Assembly: GCA_036825755.1 (NCBI GenBank)
Contig: DAISXR010000025.1
Span: 1 to 37,017 of the forward strand
Source of the DNA: JAJFTV01 sp036825755
Lineage (GTDB): Bacteria > Chloroflexota > Anaerolineae > Anaerolineales > Anaerolineaceae
DNA length: 37,017 bases
Direction: 5' to 3'
The notes under the pieces are model-generated. The model saw nothing but the letters and a program-made list of their open reading frames with translations, was not told where the DNA came from and ran no database searches. Shown here one piece after another: positions 16,486-24,439 of this stretch. The number at the start of each line of letters is the position of its first letter. Within the stretch, counting starts at the first letter, position 1. The position numbers were made by a program, and so were the translations under genes.

Positions 16486-16524
16486 ATAATAGGACTGTCA
16501 CCAGACAGTCCTATTATTATATTG
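16486..16524 (+). terminator. Terminator after livF
   Basis: ATAATAGGACTGTC (16486-16499) and its perfect complement (16504-16517) form a 14-bp stem with an ACCA loop, followed by the U-rich TATATT. The T-tract is imperfect, so some readthrough into ortAB is possible. Confidence 0.75.
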
Positions 16525-16553
16525 AGCCAAACGGGAACGGGAGGTAGACAGAG

Positions 16554-16859
16554 ATGAAATGCAACAAAGGCGATTGGGTGCAGATCAGCACCGTGGTCCT
16601 GCCAGCCGGGCAGCGCGCCAAGCAGGTACCGCCGGAAACACAGGCGGTTCCGTTGGTGATGTTCAATAAAGGTTTTGCAGAAGAGGCAGCCGAGATCGGT
16701 CAGATCGTTCAGATCACCACCGTGATTGGCCAAAAGCTGGAAGGCGAATTGGTAACCATTAACCCGCGCTATATTCATGATTACGGCGATCCGGTGCCGG
16801 AGCTATTGCAGATCGGTATGGAACTGCGCAAGCGGTTGGAAAGCGAAGGCGCCGCATGA
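16554..16859 (+). CDS. ortA: 2-amino-4-oxopentanoate thiolase, subunit OrtA
   Basis: A 101-residue small subunit of 2-amino-4-oxopentanoate (AKP) thiolase. With OrtB it cleaves AKP with CoA to acetyl-CoA and D-alanine, the last carbon-cleaving step of anaerobic ornithine degradation known from Clostridium sticklandii. The recognised pattern is KGDWVQISTVVLPAGQRA at the start, VPLVMFNKGF and AEIGQIVQITTVIGQKLEG in the middle, and NPRYIHDYGDPVPELLQIG at the end, as in OrtA proteins. GGGAGGT lies 8 nt before the ATG. Its stop overlaps the ortB start by 4 nt (ATGA). None of the other pathway genes (racemase, aminomutase oraSE, dehydrogenase ord) is in this window. Confidence 0.9.
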   Translation: MKCNKGDWVQISTVVLPAGQRAKQVPPETQAVPLVMFNKGFAEEAAEIGQIVQITTVIGQKLEGELVTINPRYIHDYGDPVPELLQIGMELRKRLESEGAA

Positions 16860-18286
16860 CCGCACAGACCCATGATATCAGTTATGACGCTGTAATGTCT
16901 CGCAAAAACGAGATCATGCTCAAATCGGTGGGCATCGATTACTCTACCTACGCGCTTGGGCCGATTGCCTTCGACTACGAGCGCATGATGCGTGAGACCG
17001 CTTACGATTTCGCCGAAATCCAGCGCATCCAGCAGTATGTGCATGTGGGTAATACCCCCATGATTGAGCTGCGAAACATCACCCGGTTGGTGCGGCAAAC
17101 CGCTCCGGCCGGCAAAGGTGCGCGCATCTTTATCAAAGATGAAGCCAGCAACCCTTCCGGCAGCTTCAAAGCCCGCCGGGCCTCTGTTTCCGTCTATCAC
17201 GCTCATCGCATGGGATACAAGGGCATCATCACCGCCACCAGCGGCAACTACGGCGCGGCGGTGGCCTCTCAGGCTGCCATGAAGGGGGTGAAATGCATCG
17301 TGGTGCAGGAGATCTACGACAGCCGCGGCATTGGTCAACCGGAAGTTCTTGAAAAAGGGCGCGCCTGTGAAGCATACGGCGCCCAGGTGATGCAGCTTAC
17401 CGTGGGTCCGGAGTTGTTTTTTGTGATGCTGCGTACCCTGGAAGAAACCGGCTATTTCAACGCCTCGCTCTACACGCCGTTTTCCATCAGCGGGATCGAA
17501 ACCCTGGGCTACGAAGTGGTGCAGGATATCCGCCGTATGGCCGGGCGCGACCCCGATGTGGTGGTGGTCACACATGCCGGCGGCGGTAATTTGACCGGCA
17601 CGGTGCGCGGTCTGCGACGGGCGGAAGCGAACGATACCCATGTGGTGGCTGCCAGCGTCGATCTTTCAGCCCTGCACATGGCCTCGGATCAGGATTTCAA
17701 CCGAAAATCGTTCACTACCGGACACACCGGTTTCGGTGTGCCGTTCGCGGTCATCCCCGACCGTTCGGATGTTCCGCGCAACGCTGCCCGTCCGCTGCGG
17801 TACATGGAACGCTATGTCACCGTGACGCAGGGTGAGGTATTTTATACCACTGAGATGCTGGCCCAGATGGAAGGGCTTGAACGTGGACCGGCCGGCAACA
17901 CCGCCCTTTCAGCGGCCATCAGCCTGGCGCGTGAACTGGATCAGGACCAGATTATTGTGATCCAGGAAACCGAGTACACCGGAGCGGGCAAACACCCCAA
18001 TCCGCAGCTCACCTTTGCCCGAAAAATGGGCGTGGAAGTACGCCGGGGCGATCCGCGCGAGAACCTGCCCGGGAAAACCATCGTCATTCCGGAAGATCTT
18101 TCGCAAATCTCCGCGGTTGAGGTGAACATGGATGATCTGCGCACGCGCTATCTGCGCCATGCGGTGAGCGGTCTGAATCGCCCGCTGGAAGCGCATGAGA
18201 TCCGCTATCTGGCTGAAGAGACCAATAGCAGCCCCGAATTTGTCCTGTCAGTTGTTGGTGAATCTGCGCCGCATAATGCCGCCTGA
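16856..18286 (+). CDS. ortB: 2-amino-4-oxopentanoate thiolase, PLP subunit OrtB
   Basis: A 476-residue PLP-dependent large subunit of AKP thiolase, of the threonine synthase-like fold type II group. The Schiff-base lysine is Lys105 in NPSGSFKARRA; the cofactor phosphate and substrate loop appears as TATSGNYGAAVASQAA; and VTHAGGGNLTGTVRG is the glycine-rich PLP phosphate loop. Length and the N-terminal block SRKNEIMLKSVGIDYS match OrtB. It is translationally coupled to ortA by a 4-nt overlap. Together they make D-alanine and acetyl-CoA, or could run in the synthetic direction. The liv transporter upstream could feed amino acids into the pathway, which is inference from position. Confidence 0.92.
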   Translation: MTAQTHDISYDAVMSRKNEIMLKSVGIDYSTYALGPIAFDYERMMRETAYDFAEIQRIQQYVHVGNTPMIELRNITRLVRQTAPAGKGARIFIKDEASNPSGSFKARRASVSVYHAHRMGYKGIITATSGNYGAAVASQAAMKGVKCIVVQEIYDSRGIGQPEVLEKGRACEAYGAQVMQLTVGPELFFVMLRTLEETGYFNASLYTPFSISGIETLGYEVVQDIRRMAGRDPDVVVVTHAGGGNLTGTVRGLRRAEANDTHVVAASVDLSALHMASDQDFNRKSFTTGHTGFGVPFAVIPDRSDVPRNAARPLRYMERYVTVTQGEVFYTTEMLAQMEGLERGPAGNTALSAAISLARELDQDQIIVIQETEYTGAGKHPNPQLTFARKMGVEVRRGDPRENLPGKTIVIPEDLSQISAVEVNMDDLRTRYLRHAVSGLNRPLEAHEIRYLAEETNSSPEFVLSVVGESAPHNAA

Positions 18287-18306
18287 TCGAACTCCTTAAG
18301 ATATTT

Positions 18307-18346
18307 GACTGCCCGCGAAAATCATCGCGGGCAGTCTGCATTTATC
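18307..18346 (+). terminator. Terminator after ortB
   Basis: GACTGCCCGCGA (18307-18318) and TCGCGGGCAGTC (18325-18336) form a perfect 12-bp GC-rich stem with a 6-nt loop, followed by TGCATTTAT, a poor T-tract. It is the only structure in the 147-nt space before the next gene. Confidence 0.75.
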
Positions 18347-18433
18347 CTCCGGCCAGTCTGATAAACAGATAAAAGAAGGAAAATGAATTTTCAGGTAAAA
18401 TGAAAGTCTGACCACATCTTTGGAGATTCATTC

Positions 18434-19216
18434 ATGACAACAGGTTTGCGAAAGGGCGGATTAGAGGACGTTTTTTCTTATCCTGTCTCCGATTCGAAAT
18501 CAACCAATAAGTTATTGATCCTGGCGCTCATCACGCTGGCGGGTTTTATCATTCCGCTACTACCCTGGTTTATTCTGTATGGATATATGCTGGAAATCGA
18601 GCGAAAACTGGTGCAGATGGGTCACCTGGAATTGCCGGAGTGGAACAACTGGGGCCGCTACTTTGTGGATGGCGCGAAAGCCAGCGCGATTGCCCTTTTA
18701 TACAATTTACCGTTGATCTTGCTGATGCTGGTTGGTTTTGTGGTGGTGTTCATCCCCGGCTTTTTACTGGTTGGCACTGAATCACTTGATATTTTCAACT
18801 CCTCCCCGCTGGCAGTGATATTGGCCGGTCTCATCACTTTGGGCGGGTTTATCGGCTTCAGCCTGATCGTGATTCTGGCGCTGGCGCTCAACTTTATCCT
18901 GCCGGCGGCGGTCACCCATTTTGCGGTGCACGGTGAATTCAAGGCGGCCTTTCGCATGCATGAAGTACTGGCGATCGTCCGCAGAAATTTCTTCGATTAT
19001 TTGATCGCTTATGTGATACTGGTGGTCATCGGCATTTTTTCCGCGCTGATTGTGCAGATTCTCAGCCTGACCATCGTCCTGTGTGTGCTGATCCCGTTTA
19101 TCCAGAGCGCCATCACAGCTTACTCCATGCTGCTGTATGCCGCGCTGTTTTCAAAATCATATCGGGCCGGCCTCGAAAAATATGAAAGTGAAGCTTACTT
19201 CAACAAAAAGGAATAA
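18434..19216 (+). CDS. DUF4013 family polytopic membrane protein
   Basis: A 260-residue membrane protein of the DUF4013 type. Recognised features are an early hydrophobic segment, then YGYMLEIERKL and LPEWNNWGRYFVDGAKASAIALLYNLP, the family core containing the LPEW-x-x-W motif. Further hydrophobic segments cover about residues 90-115, 125-160 and 190-240. Function of the family is unknown. TGGAG at 18421-18425 is 8 nt before the ATG. Its stop is followed after one base by the start of an Old Yellow Enzyme relative whose ribosome site lies inside this gene's last codons, so the two are almost certainly co-translated. Confidence 0.85.
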   Translation: MTTGLRKGGLEDVFSYPVSDSKSTNKLLILALITLAGFIIPLLPWFILYGYMLEIERKLVQMGHLELPEWNNWGRYFVDGAKASAIALLYNLPLILLMLVGFVVVFIPGFLLVGTESLDIFNSSPLAVILAGLITLGGFIGFSLIVILALALNFILPAAVTHFAVHGEFKAAFRMHEVLAIVRRNFFDYLIAYVILVVIGIFSALIVQILSLTIVLCVLIPFIQSAITAYSMLLYAALFSKSYRAGLEKYESEAYFNKKE

Positions 19217-19217
19217 T

Positions 19218-20345
19218 ATGACCAAACTGTTCGAACCAGGAAAAATCGGTTCTCTTCAACTCCCTAACCGGCTGATCCGGTCGGCTACCGCAGAGCGGTT
19301 GGCTTCAGAGGAAGGCAGCGTGACGCCAAAACTGGTTGCGTTATATCAGGAACTGGCGCTCGGCGGGGTAGGGTTGATCATCAGCGGACACCTGTATATT
19401 CATCCGCAGGGTAAATGCCATACTGAAATGACCGCCATCTACGAAGACCGATTTATCCCGGGTTTGCAGGCCCTGACGGACGCTGTTCATACTGCCGGCG
19501 GCAAGGTAGCCGCCCAGATCAACTACGGCGGCCTGGGTTGCAGTACTGAAACTGTGGAAACTGCTTTGAGCGCTTCGGATGTGTTCTCAAAACATTTCAA
19601 CCGCCCCGCCCACGCCATGGTGGAAGAAGAGGTGCTGGATGTGATCCAGGCGTACGGCAAGGCTGCCCGGCGAGCGAAAAAGGCCGGGTTTGACGCCGTG
19701 CAGATCCACGGCGCGCACGGGTATTTGATTTCTCAATTTCTATCTCCACTGATCAACCGCCGTACAGATCGCTGGGGTGGCAGCCCGGAAAAGCGTATGC
19801 AATTCTTGCGAGATGTGGCCCAATGTGTGCGTGAAAACGTGGGACCGGATTACCCCGTACTCATCAAACTGGGTCTGATGGATGGGATCGAAGGCGGGTT
19901 GAGCCTGGCGGAAGGTTTGGATGTGCTGGCTGCCCTGCCTGAGATGGGCATCGACGCAGTGGAGATCAGCGGCGGTTTCAGCGGTGAAAAGTTCATCAAT
20001 TCGGCCAAGGGCATCAAACCCGGGCAGAATGAAGCGTACTTCCATTACTGGGCTGAACAGGCCCGCCCGCGCGTAAACATCCCCATCCTTCTGGTGGGCG
20101 GTTTTCGCTCCAAAAATGTCATGGAAGAGACGCTAGCCGGCGGTTCAGTCGATTTTATCTCCTTGTGCAGGCCATTGATCAGCGAGCCGGATCTGCCCAA
20201 TCGGCTTAAGCAGGGATTACAGGATCATTCGATCTGTATTTCCGGAAGCCTGTGCTATCCGGTGGCCACCGGGCAAGGTATCGCATGCCGTTGCAAGGTG
20301 GAACGCGCTCCTCGCGAGATATCCATTAACGGATCGGCCCATTAA
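19218..20345 (+). CDS. NADH:flavin oxidoreductase (Old Yellow Enzyme family)
   Basis: A 375-residue FMN TIM-barrel of the Old Yellow Enzyme family, reducing activated C=C bonds or similar. The HGAHGYLISQFLSPLINRR block (about 164-182) carries the catalytic Tyr and family HGAH motif, and GGFRSKNVMEETLAGG-VDFISLCRPLI binds FMN phosphate. The N-terminal LPNRLIRSATAE is typical. Two oddities: the usual Q-L-x-H-x-G is QINYGG, with Tyr in place of His, and the C-terminal Fe-S cluster motif has CISGSLC...CRC, matching the trimethylamine dehydrogenase spacing but with the second Cys replaced by Gly. The NAD-binding Rossmann domains of longer relatives are absent. AAGG precedes ATG 19218. Confidence 0.9.
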   Translation: MTKLFEPGKIGSLQLPNRLIRSATAERLASEEGSVTPKLVALYQELALGGVGLIISGHLYIHPQGKCHTEMTAIYEDRFIPGLQALTDAVHTAGGKVAAQINYGGLGCSTETVETALSASDVFSKHFNRPAHAMVEEEVLDVIQAYGKAARRAKKAGFDAVQIHGAHGYLISQFLSPLINRRTDRWGGSPEKRMQFLRDVAQCVRENVGPDYPVLIKLGLMDGIEGGLSLAEGLDVLAALPEMGIDAVEISGGFSGEKFINSAKGIKPGQNEAYFHYWAEQARPRVNIPILLVGGFRSKNVMEETLAGGSVDFISLCRPLISEPDLPNRLKQGLQDHSICISGSLCYPVATGQGIACRCKVERAPREISINGSAH

Positions 20346-20384
20346 TCTCTTTCTGAACAACTGAATCACTCATGTACTGTATGC

Positions 20385-20415
20385 CAACAGAACCTTCCGG
20401 TTCTGTTGTTTTTTT
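20385..20415 (+). terminator. Intrinsic terminator of the DUF4013-oxidoreductase unit
   Basis: CAACAGAACC (20385-20394) and GGTTCTGTTG (20399-20408) form a perfect 10-bp stem with a TTCC loop, followed directly by seven T (20409-20415). Confidence 0.95.
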
Positions 20416-20512
20416 CAAGGATACCTTCCTCTTTCTTCACTGATCCTGCCCTCAATTGACCCAACCGAGAAAACTGTATGTACTACTCACGGCATTATTT
20501 ATTGACTTTTTA

Positions 20513-20541
20513 TTGGATGACCGTCTCTTCCCTGCGATAAT
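20513..20541 (+). promoter_or_regulatory. Promoter of the GGDEF/HD-GYP gene
   Basis: TTGGAT (20513-20518), 17-bp spacer, GATAAT (20536-20541). Initiation near 20548 leaves a very short leader to ATG 20566 and argues against the GTG at 20548 as start. Confidence 0.5.
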
Positions 20542-20565
20542 ATTCTTGTGAAAAGGCTGATCAAG

Positions 20566-23040
20566 ATGCGGGTAAAAATTCAGTTCTTTGGTTTGTTAAG
20601 CGTGATCGTCGTGATGGGCATCACCTCCTTGATCCTGGTTCAAACGGCGTTTATTTTTTCAGACAAAAGCGAGGATATTGATTTTCAGCAAAATTTCGCG
20701 CGCGTCGACGTCATGATTGACTCGACCTCCGAAGCTATGACCCGCACTGCCATGGACTGGGCGACTTGGGATGATACCTACCAGTTTGTTTTTGATCAAA
20801 ATTTTGACTATATTGATACCAATCTGAAAAAAAGCACGCTGGTCAGTCTCGATCTCAATTACATGGTTTTTCTGGATGAACGTCAAAATGTTGTTTTTGA
20901 ATTGGAAAACCGCACAGAAGGTTTGCCTCCTTTTTCACAAAGCCTGTCTCTGGAGAGACTCATCAGTCCCAATTTCACACCCGATTATGAAGATGTGACA
21001 CTAATCAAAACTGGCTTTCTGAGATCCGGTGATCGCCTTTTTCAGGTCAGTGTTGCTCCCATCACCACATCCAACGGGTTTGCCCGCCGGAATGGTACTT
21101 TAATCCTCGCTCGCATTATGGATGAGACCTTCATCGAATACCTCAACCGCGCGACACAGGAGAAAATCGATCTGCTGCATACTGAGGTCTCCTATCTGTT
21201 TGCACCCGCAGAAACAGACTGGATGCGGTACTCTTCCCTGGATAAGGATTTGTCCATTGTCACCCTGAATGACACCTCCACCGGTTTGAAACTGTACCCT
21301 GATATTTTTGGTCAGTATAACATCCCCATTTACATGACCATTGACCGGCATAGCGTTCAGAACGGAAAAGGATATCTGTTTCATTTTATCGGGGTATTTG
21401 CTCTGGTGATCCTCCTCACCATTTGGGCAGATGTGGTCATCTTTGACCAGTACTACATCAATCGGATTAATAAACTGCATGATTTCGTGGGCAAAGTGGC
21501 GGAGCAAAAAGATCCGGAGATGCGGATTGAGATTTCCGGGAATGATGAGATTGCGGATCTGGCCCGTTCCACCAACGCCATGCTGATGGCGATCGACCAG
21601 GCGAATCAAGAAATCAAGGTCATGGATGAACGCTTCCGCCTGGTGCTTGAATCCACCAATGATGGCTTTATTGACTATGATCTGGTCACCGGTGAATTGT
21701 ATACCAGTCCGCAGTGGATGAAATTCATGGGTATCCAAAGCCCAATACAAATCAAATCCATGAAGGATTATGCACAGTTGATCCATCCGGATTATTTTCC
21801 AAGAATGTCAGCTTACTTTGATTATTTTATCCACAGCATTGATGAGACCTTTCAGCAGGAATACAAAATGAGGCGGATGAACGGAGGGACTGTCTGGGTG
21901 CTCCACCGCGGCAAGGTGATTTCGCGGGATGAGAACGGCATGCCGGTCCGCATCCTCAGCACGCTGTCTGATATCACCTCACGGAAAAAGTATGAAGAAG
22001 AAATCCTCCTATTCAGCTATTCAGACAAACTGACCGGTTTAACCAACCGGGCTTATATCGATAAAGTTCTGGAGGATCTTTCCCAAAAGAAAGAAACAAA
22101 TTACTCTATCATCATGGGCGATCTCAACGGCCTTAAACTGGCGAATGATGCTTTTGGCCACAAAGAGGGTGATCGGATGCTGGTTTACGTGGCTGATATT
22201 TTAAAGCTGGCCTGCGAACCCGATGATATCATCTCACGCTGGGGTGGCGACGAACTCATCATTGTGGTGGTCGGCAAAAGCTCCTCTTACGTATCCAACC
22301 TGATCGAACGTATCAAAGAGTTCTGCGACCGCTTCAACGGCTTGCCGTTGAAATTGAGTATCGCCCTGGGCAGCGCCGATAATGCCCCTGACAATAATGA
22401 CGTTGAGACGACTCTTCAACTCGCCGAAGAGAGAATGTATCGTAACAAACTCATGGAAAGCAAGAGCGCCCGAAGCGCAATTATCCTCACCCTGGAACGG
22501 TCACTGTCTGAGAAGCACAACGAAACTGAAGACCATACACAGCGTATCCGCGATCTTTGCCTGCAGGTTGGCGAGCAGTTGAACCTTTCACATGAAAAAA
22601 TGGATGAACTGTCGCTTCTGGCAGCCCTGCATGATATCGGCAAGATCGGCATACCGGATCGTATTCTCACCAAACCCGGAAAACTAACTTCCGAAGAATG
22701 GGAAATTATGAAAGGCCATACTGAGATCGGCTATCGGATCGCTGCGTCAACCCCTGAACTGGCTTACATCGCGGATGCCATTTTACATCACCATGAGAGA
22801 TTTGATGGAACCGGGTATCCGCACAGGCTAAAGGGCAAGAATATCCCGCTGATCTCCAGAATTCTCAACATTGTCGACTCGTTTGACGTGATGACGCATA
22901 AACGCTGTTACAAAGAAGCAGTTTCACTTGAAGAAGCCATTGTCGAGCTGCGCAGGTGTTCGGGCAACCAGTTTGACCCTGAGCTGGTGGAGATTTTTAT
23001 CCGCCTTCTTGAGGAAGAACGCATCGCCCTCGAAGTGTAA
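20566..23040 (+). CDS. CHASE4-HAMP-PAS-GGDEF-HD-GYP signalling protein
   Basis: An 824-residue membrane sensor with both cyclic-di-GMP making and breaking modules. Order: TM helix 1 (about 8-28), CHASE4 sensor (about 45-200, with DWATWDDTYQF), TM helix 2 (about 271-293), HAMP linker (about 295-350), PAS (about 354-475), GGDEF (about 485-640), HD-GYP (about 655-824). The diguanylate cyclase signature reads RWGGDELII (560-564 GGDEL), Phe to Leu at the last position. HD-GYP is intact: HDIGKIGIP at 689 and HHERFDGTGYP at 742-752. Net activity is therefore probably phosphodiesterase, with the cyclase domain active or regulatory. ATG 20566 has AAGG 9 nt before it. It stands alone between terminator and the next promoter. 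Confidence 0.93.
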   Translation: MRVKIQFFGLLSVIVVMGITSLILVQTAFIFSDKSEDIDFQQNFARVDVMIDSTSEAMTRTAMDWATWDDTYQFVFDQNFDYIDTNLKKSTLVSLDLNYMVFLDERQNVVFELENRTEGLPPFSQSLSLERLISPNFTPDYEDVTLIKTGFLRSGDRLFQVSVAPITTSNGFARRNGTLILARIMDETFIEYLNRATQEKIDLLHTEVSYLFAPAETDWMRYSSLDKDLSIVTLNDTSTGLKLYPDIFGQYNIPIYMTIDRHSVQNGKGYLFHFIGVFALVILLTIWADVVIFDQYYINRINKLHDFVGKVAEQKDPEMRIEISGNDEIADLARSTNAMLMAIDQANQEIKVMDERFRLVLESTNDGFIDYDLVTGELYTSPQWMKFMGIQSPIQIKSMKDYAQLIHPDYFPRMSAYFDYFIHSIDETFQQEYKMRRMNGGTVWVLHRGKVISRDENGMPVRILSTLSDITSRKKYEEEILLFSYSDKLTGLTNRAYIDKVLEDLSQKKETNYSIIMGDLNGLKLANDAFGHKEGDRMLVYVADILKLACEPDDIISRWGGDELIIVVVGKSSSYVSNLIERIKEFCDRFNGLPLKLSIALGSADNAPDNNDVETTLQLAEERMYRNKLMESKSARSAIILTLERSLSEKHNETEDHTQRIRDLCLQVGEQLNLSHEKMDELSLLAALHDIGKIGIPDRILTKPGKLTSEEWEIMKGHTEIGYRIAASTPELAYIADAILHHHERFDGTGYPHRLKGKNIPLISRILNIVDSFDVMTHKRCYKEAVSLEEAIVELRRCSGNQFDPELVEIFIRLLEEERIALEV

Positions 23041-23086
23041 CGATCAGCTCGCATTCTAAAAAAGCACTCATTTACCCCTTGCGGTG

Positions 23087-23115
23087 TTGCTCCGCGATCC
23101 ATTTTGGATTATGAT
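23087..23115 (+). promoter_or_regulatory. Candidate promoter of the acetyltransferase at 23164
   Basis: TTGCTC (23087-23092), 17-bp spacer, TATGAT (23110-23115). Initiation near 23122 leaves a leader of about 42 nt carrying GGGGG just before ATG 23164. Confidence 0.45.
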
Positions 23116-23163
23116 ATCTGGTTGGCGAGACCATCCGCCAAATATTGTTTTATGGGGGTATTG

Positions 23164-23752
23164 ATGCAAATCAATCTTTTTTCTTCAATTGACGATTTTC
23201 TGGCTGAGGTTCAGCCCGTTCTGCGGGAGAATGAAGCAGCCAATAATTTAATGTTGGGTATCGCACTGCGCATCCAGAGTGATGGGCAGGCTTATGGAAC
23301 CGGTTACCATTGCGCCGCTGTATACCAGGATGAAGTGCTGGCAGCCGCGCTGTTGATGACTCCGCCGTATCATCTGGTGATCCATTGCACCGCAGGGGAT
23401 GGCAGCGACCTGTGGCCGCAGGTGATCTCGGAGCTGCGTCAGGCTGACTGGCCCATTCCGGGAGTATTTGGACACAGCGAACCGGTGCATGCCTTTGCTG
23501 AAGCCTGGCAAAAGGTAACCGGCGAAAAGATTCAGTACAGCGAGCGTATGCGGACCTTTGAGCTCAAACAGGTGATCTGGCCCAAAATGCCGGGNNNNNN
23601 NNNNNNNNNNNNNNNNNNNNNNNNNNNNNNNNNNNNNNNNNNNNNNNNNNNNNNNNNNNNNNNNNNNNNNNNNNNNNNNNNNNNNNNNNNNNNNGGTATG
23701 CGATTACGACCAGATCAAATTCGTTCCGGATTTTCGTACCGAAAAAGCCTGA
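23164..23752 (+). CDS. GNAT-like acetyltransferase, interrupted by an assembly gap
   Basis: The 5' part (23164-23594, about 144 residues) begins MQINLFSSIDDFLAEVQPVL and has the profile of the N-terminal half of a two-part GNAT protein (LGIALRIQ, CAAVYQDEVLAAALLMTPPYHL, VFGHSEPVHAFAEAW). A run of 100 N follows, and after it a frame reads CDYDQIKFVPDFRTEKA then TGA at 23750-23752, resembling the C-terminal motif after the acetyl-CoA domain of such proteins. The two halves are not in the same frame across 100 N, so the gap is a placeholder of unknown length and the acetyl-CoA loop lies inside it. GGGGG (23154-23158) is 5 nt before the ATG. Confidence 0.7.
23595..23694. other. Assembly gap (100 N)
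   Basis: Exactly 100 N inside a broken acetyltransferase. Real length unknown; flanking halves would need a length not equal to 100 to be in frame. Confidence 0.95.
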
Positions 23753-23802
23753 AGTTGGTTTACTTTCCCGGGCTTATGCCCATCCAATCAAAAAACTGGA
23801 GA

Positions 23803-24438
23803 CTACAACTCGCCGTTGGTTTCTGAAATCAAACGGCGAAAGTAGTCATCCAGGTATTGTGAGCGCTCCGCGGCGATCTGCCGGGCGGTGCGGGTGAACA
23901 ACAGGTCTTTGATTTTCACCAGCTTGAAAAGATGCTCATGATACGCACTGTGGGGCTCGCCGGGCTCTTTGATACCGGTCTGTAAAAACCGCTGAGAAGG
24001 CGGCGAATATGAAGGCTGACCCGCCATGGCAGCGTAAGCGATGGTTCGAGCCACACCCACCGCGCCGAGCACATCCAGCTTATCAGAATCGAATAAAATC
24101 TTCGCTTCCAATGTCTGAGGTGTCTCCTCTTTATGCCGGAAGCGGTGCGAACGGATGCAATGCTGCACGGCGGAAATCCGGTCAGGAGACCATCCTTCAT
24201 CACGCAATACCGGTTCTGCGGCATCCGCCGAAGCTATATGGTGATTTTCTCGTTCCGGTGTACCGGCGGCGCTGTCGGCTACATCATGCAGTAGAGCAGC
24301 TGCCTGAACAATCTCCACATCGGCGCCTTCTTCCCGCGCCAGACGGGTAGCCATGGCGTACACCCTGCGGATGTGATCAAAATCGTGCACCCCATCGCTG
24401 CTTCGATACCACTGCTCGGCCTGGTCCAGTGTGGGCAT
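23803..24438 (-). CDS. HD domain phosphohydrolase
   Basis: A 211-residue HD-superfamily protein. Metal ligands are seen as HDFDHIRRV near the N-terminus (His22), ALLHDVADS (His51, Asp52), further histidines in ENHHIASADAAE and the late Asp in LFDSDKLDVLGAVGVART, the arrangement of the YedJ-type group. These are metal-dependent phosphohydrolases acting on nucleotides or similar compounds; the substrate here is unknown. It begins one base after the hutI stop and has only a weak ribosome site, so it probably relies on translational coupling. Confidence 0.88.
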   Translation of the reverse strand: MPTLDQAEQWYRSSDGVHDFDHIRRVYAMATRLAREEGADVEIVQAAALLHDVADSAAGTPERENHHIASADAAEPVLRDEGWSPDRISAVQHCIRSHRFRHKEETPQTLEAKILFDSDKLDVLGAVGVARTIAYAAMAGQPSYSPPSQRFLQTGIKEPGEPHSAYHEHLFKLVKIKDLLFTRTARQIAAERSQYLDDYFRRLISETNGEL

Positions 24439-24439
24439 A

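Noticed and set aside
16485..16490. TATAAT near the end of the liv operon as a possible ortA promoter
   Set aside because: No -35 at a workable distance (TTGAAG is 24 bp away), and the sequence is part of the perfect stem of the liv terminator.
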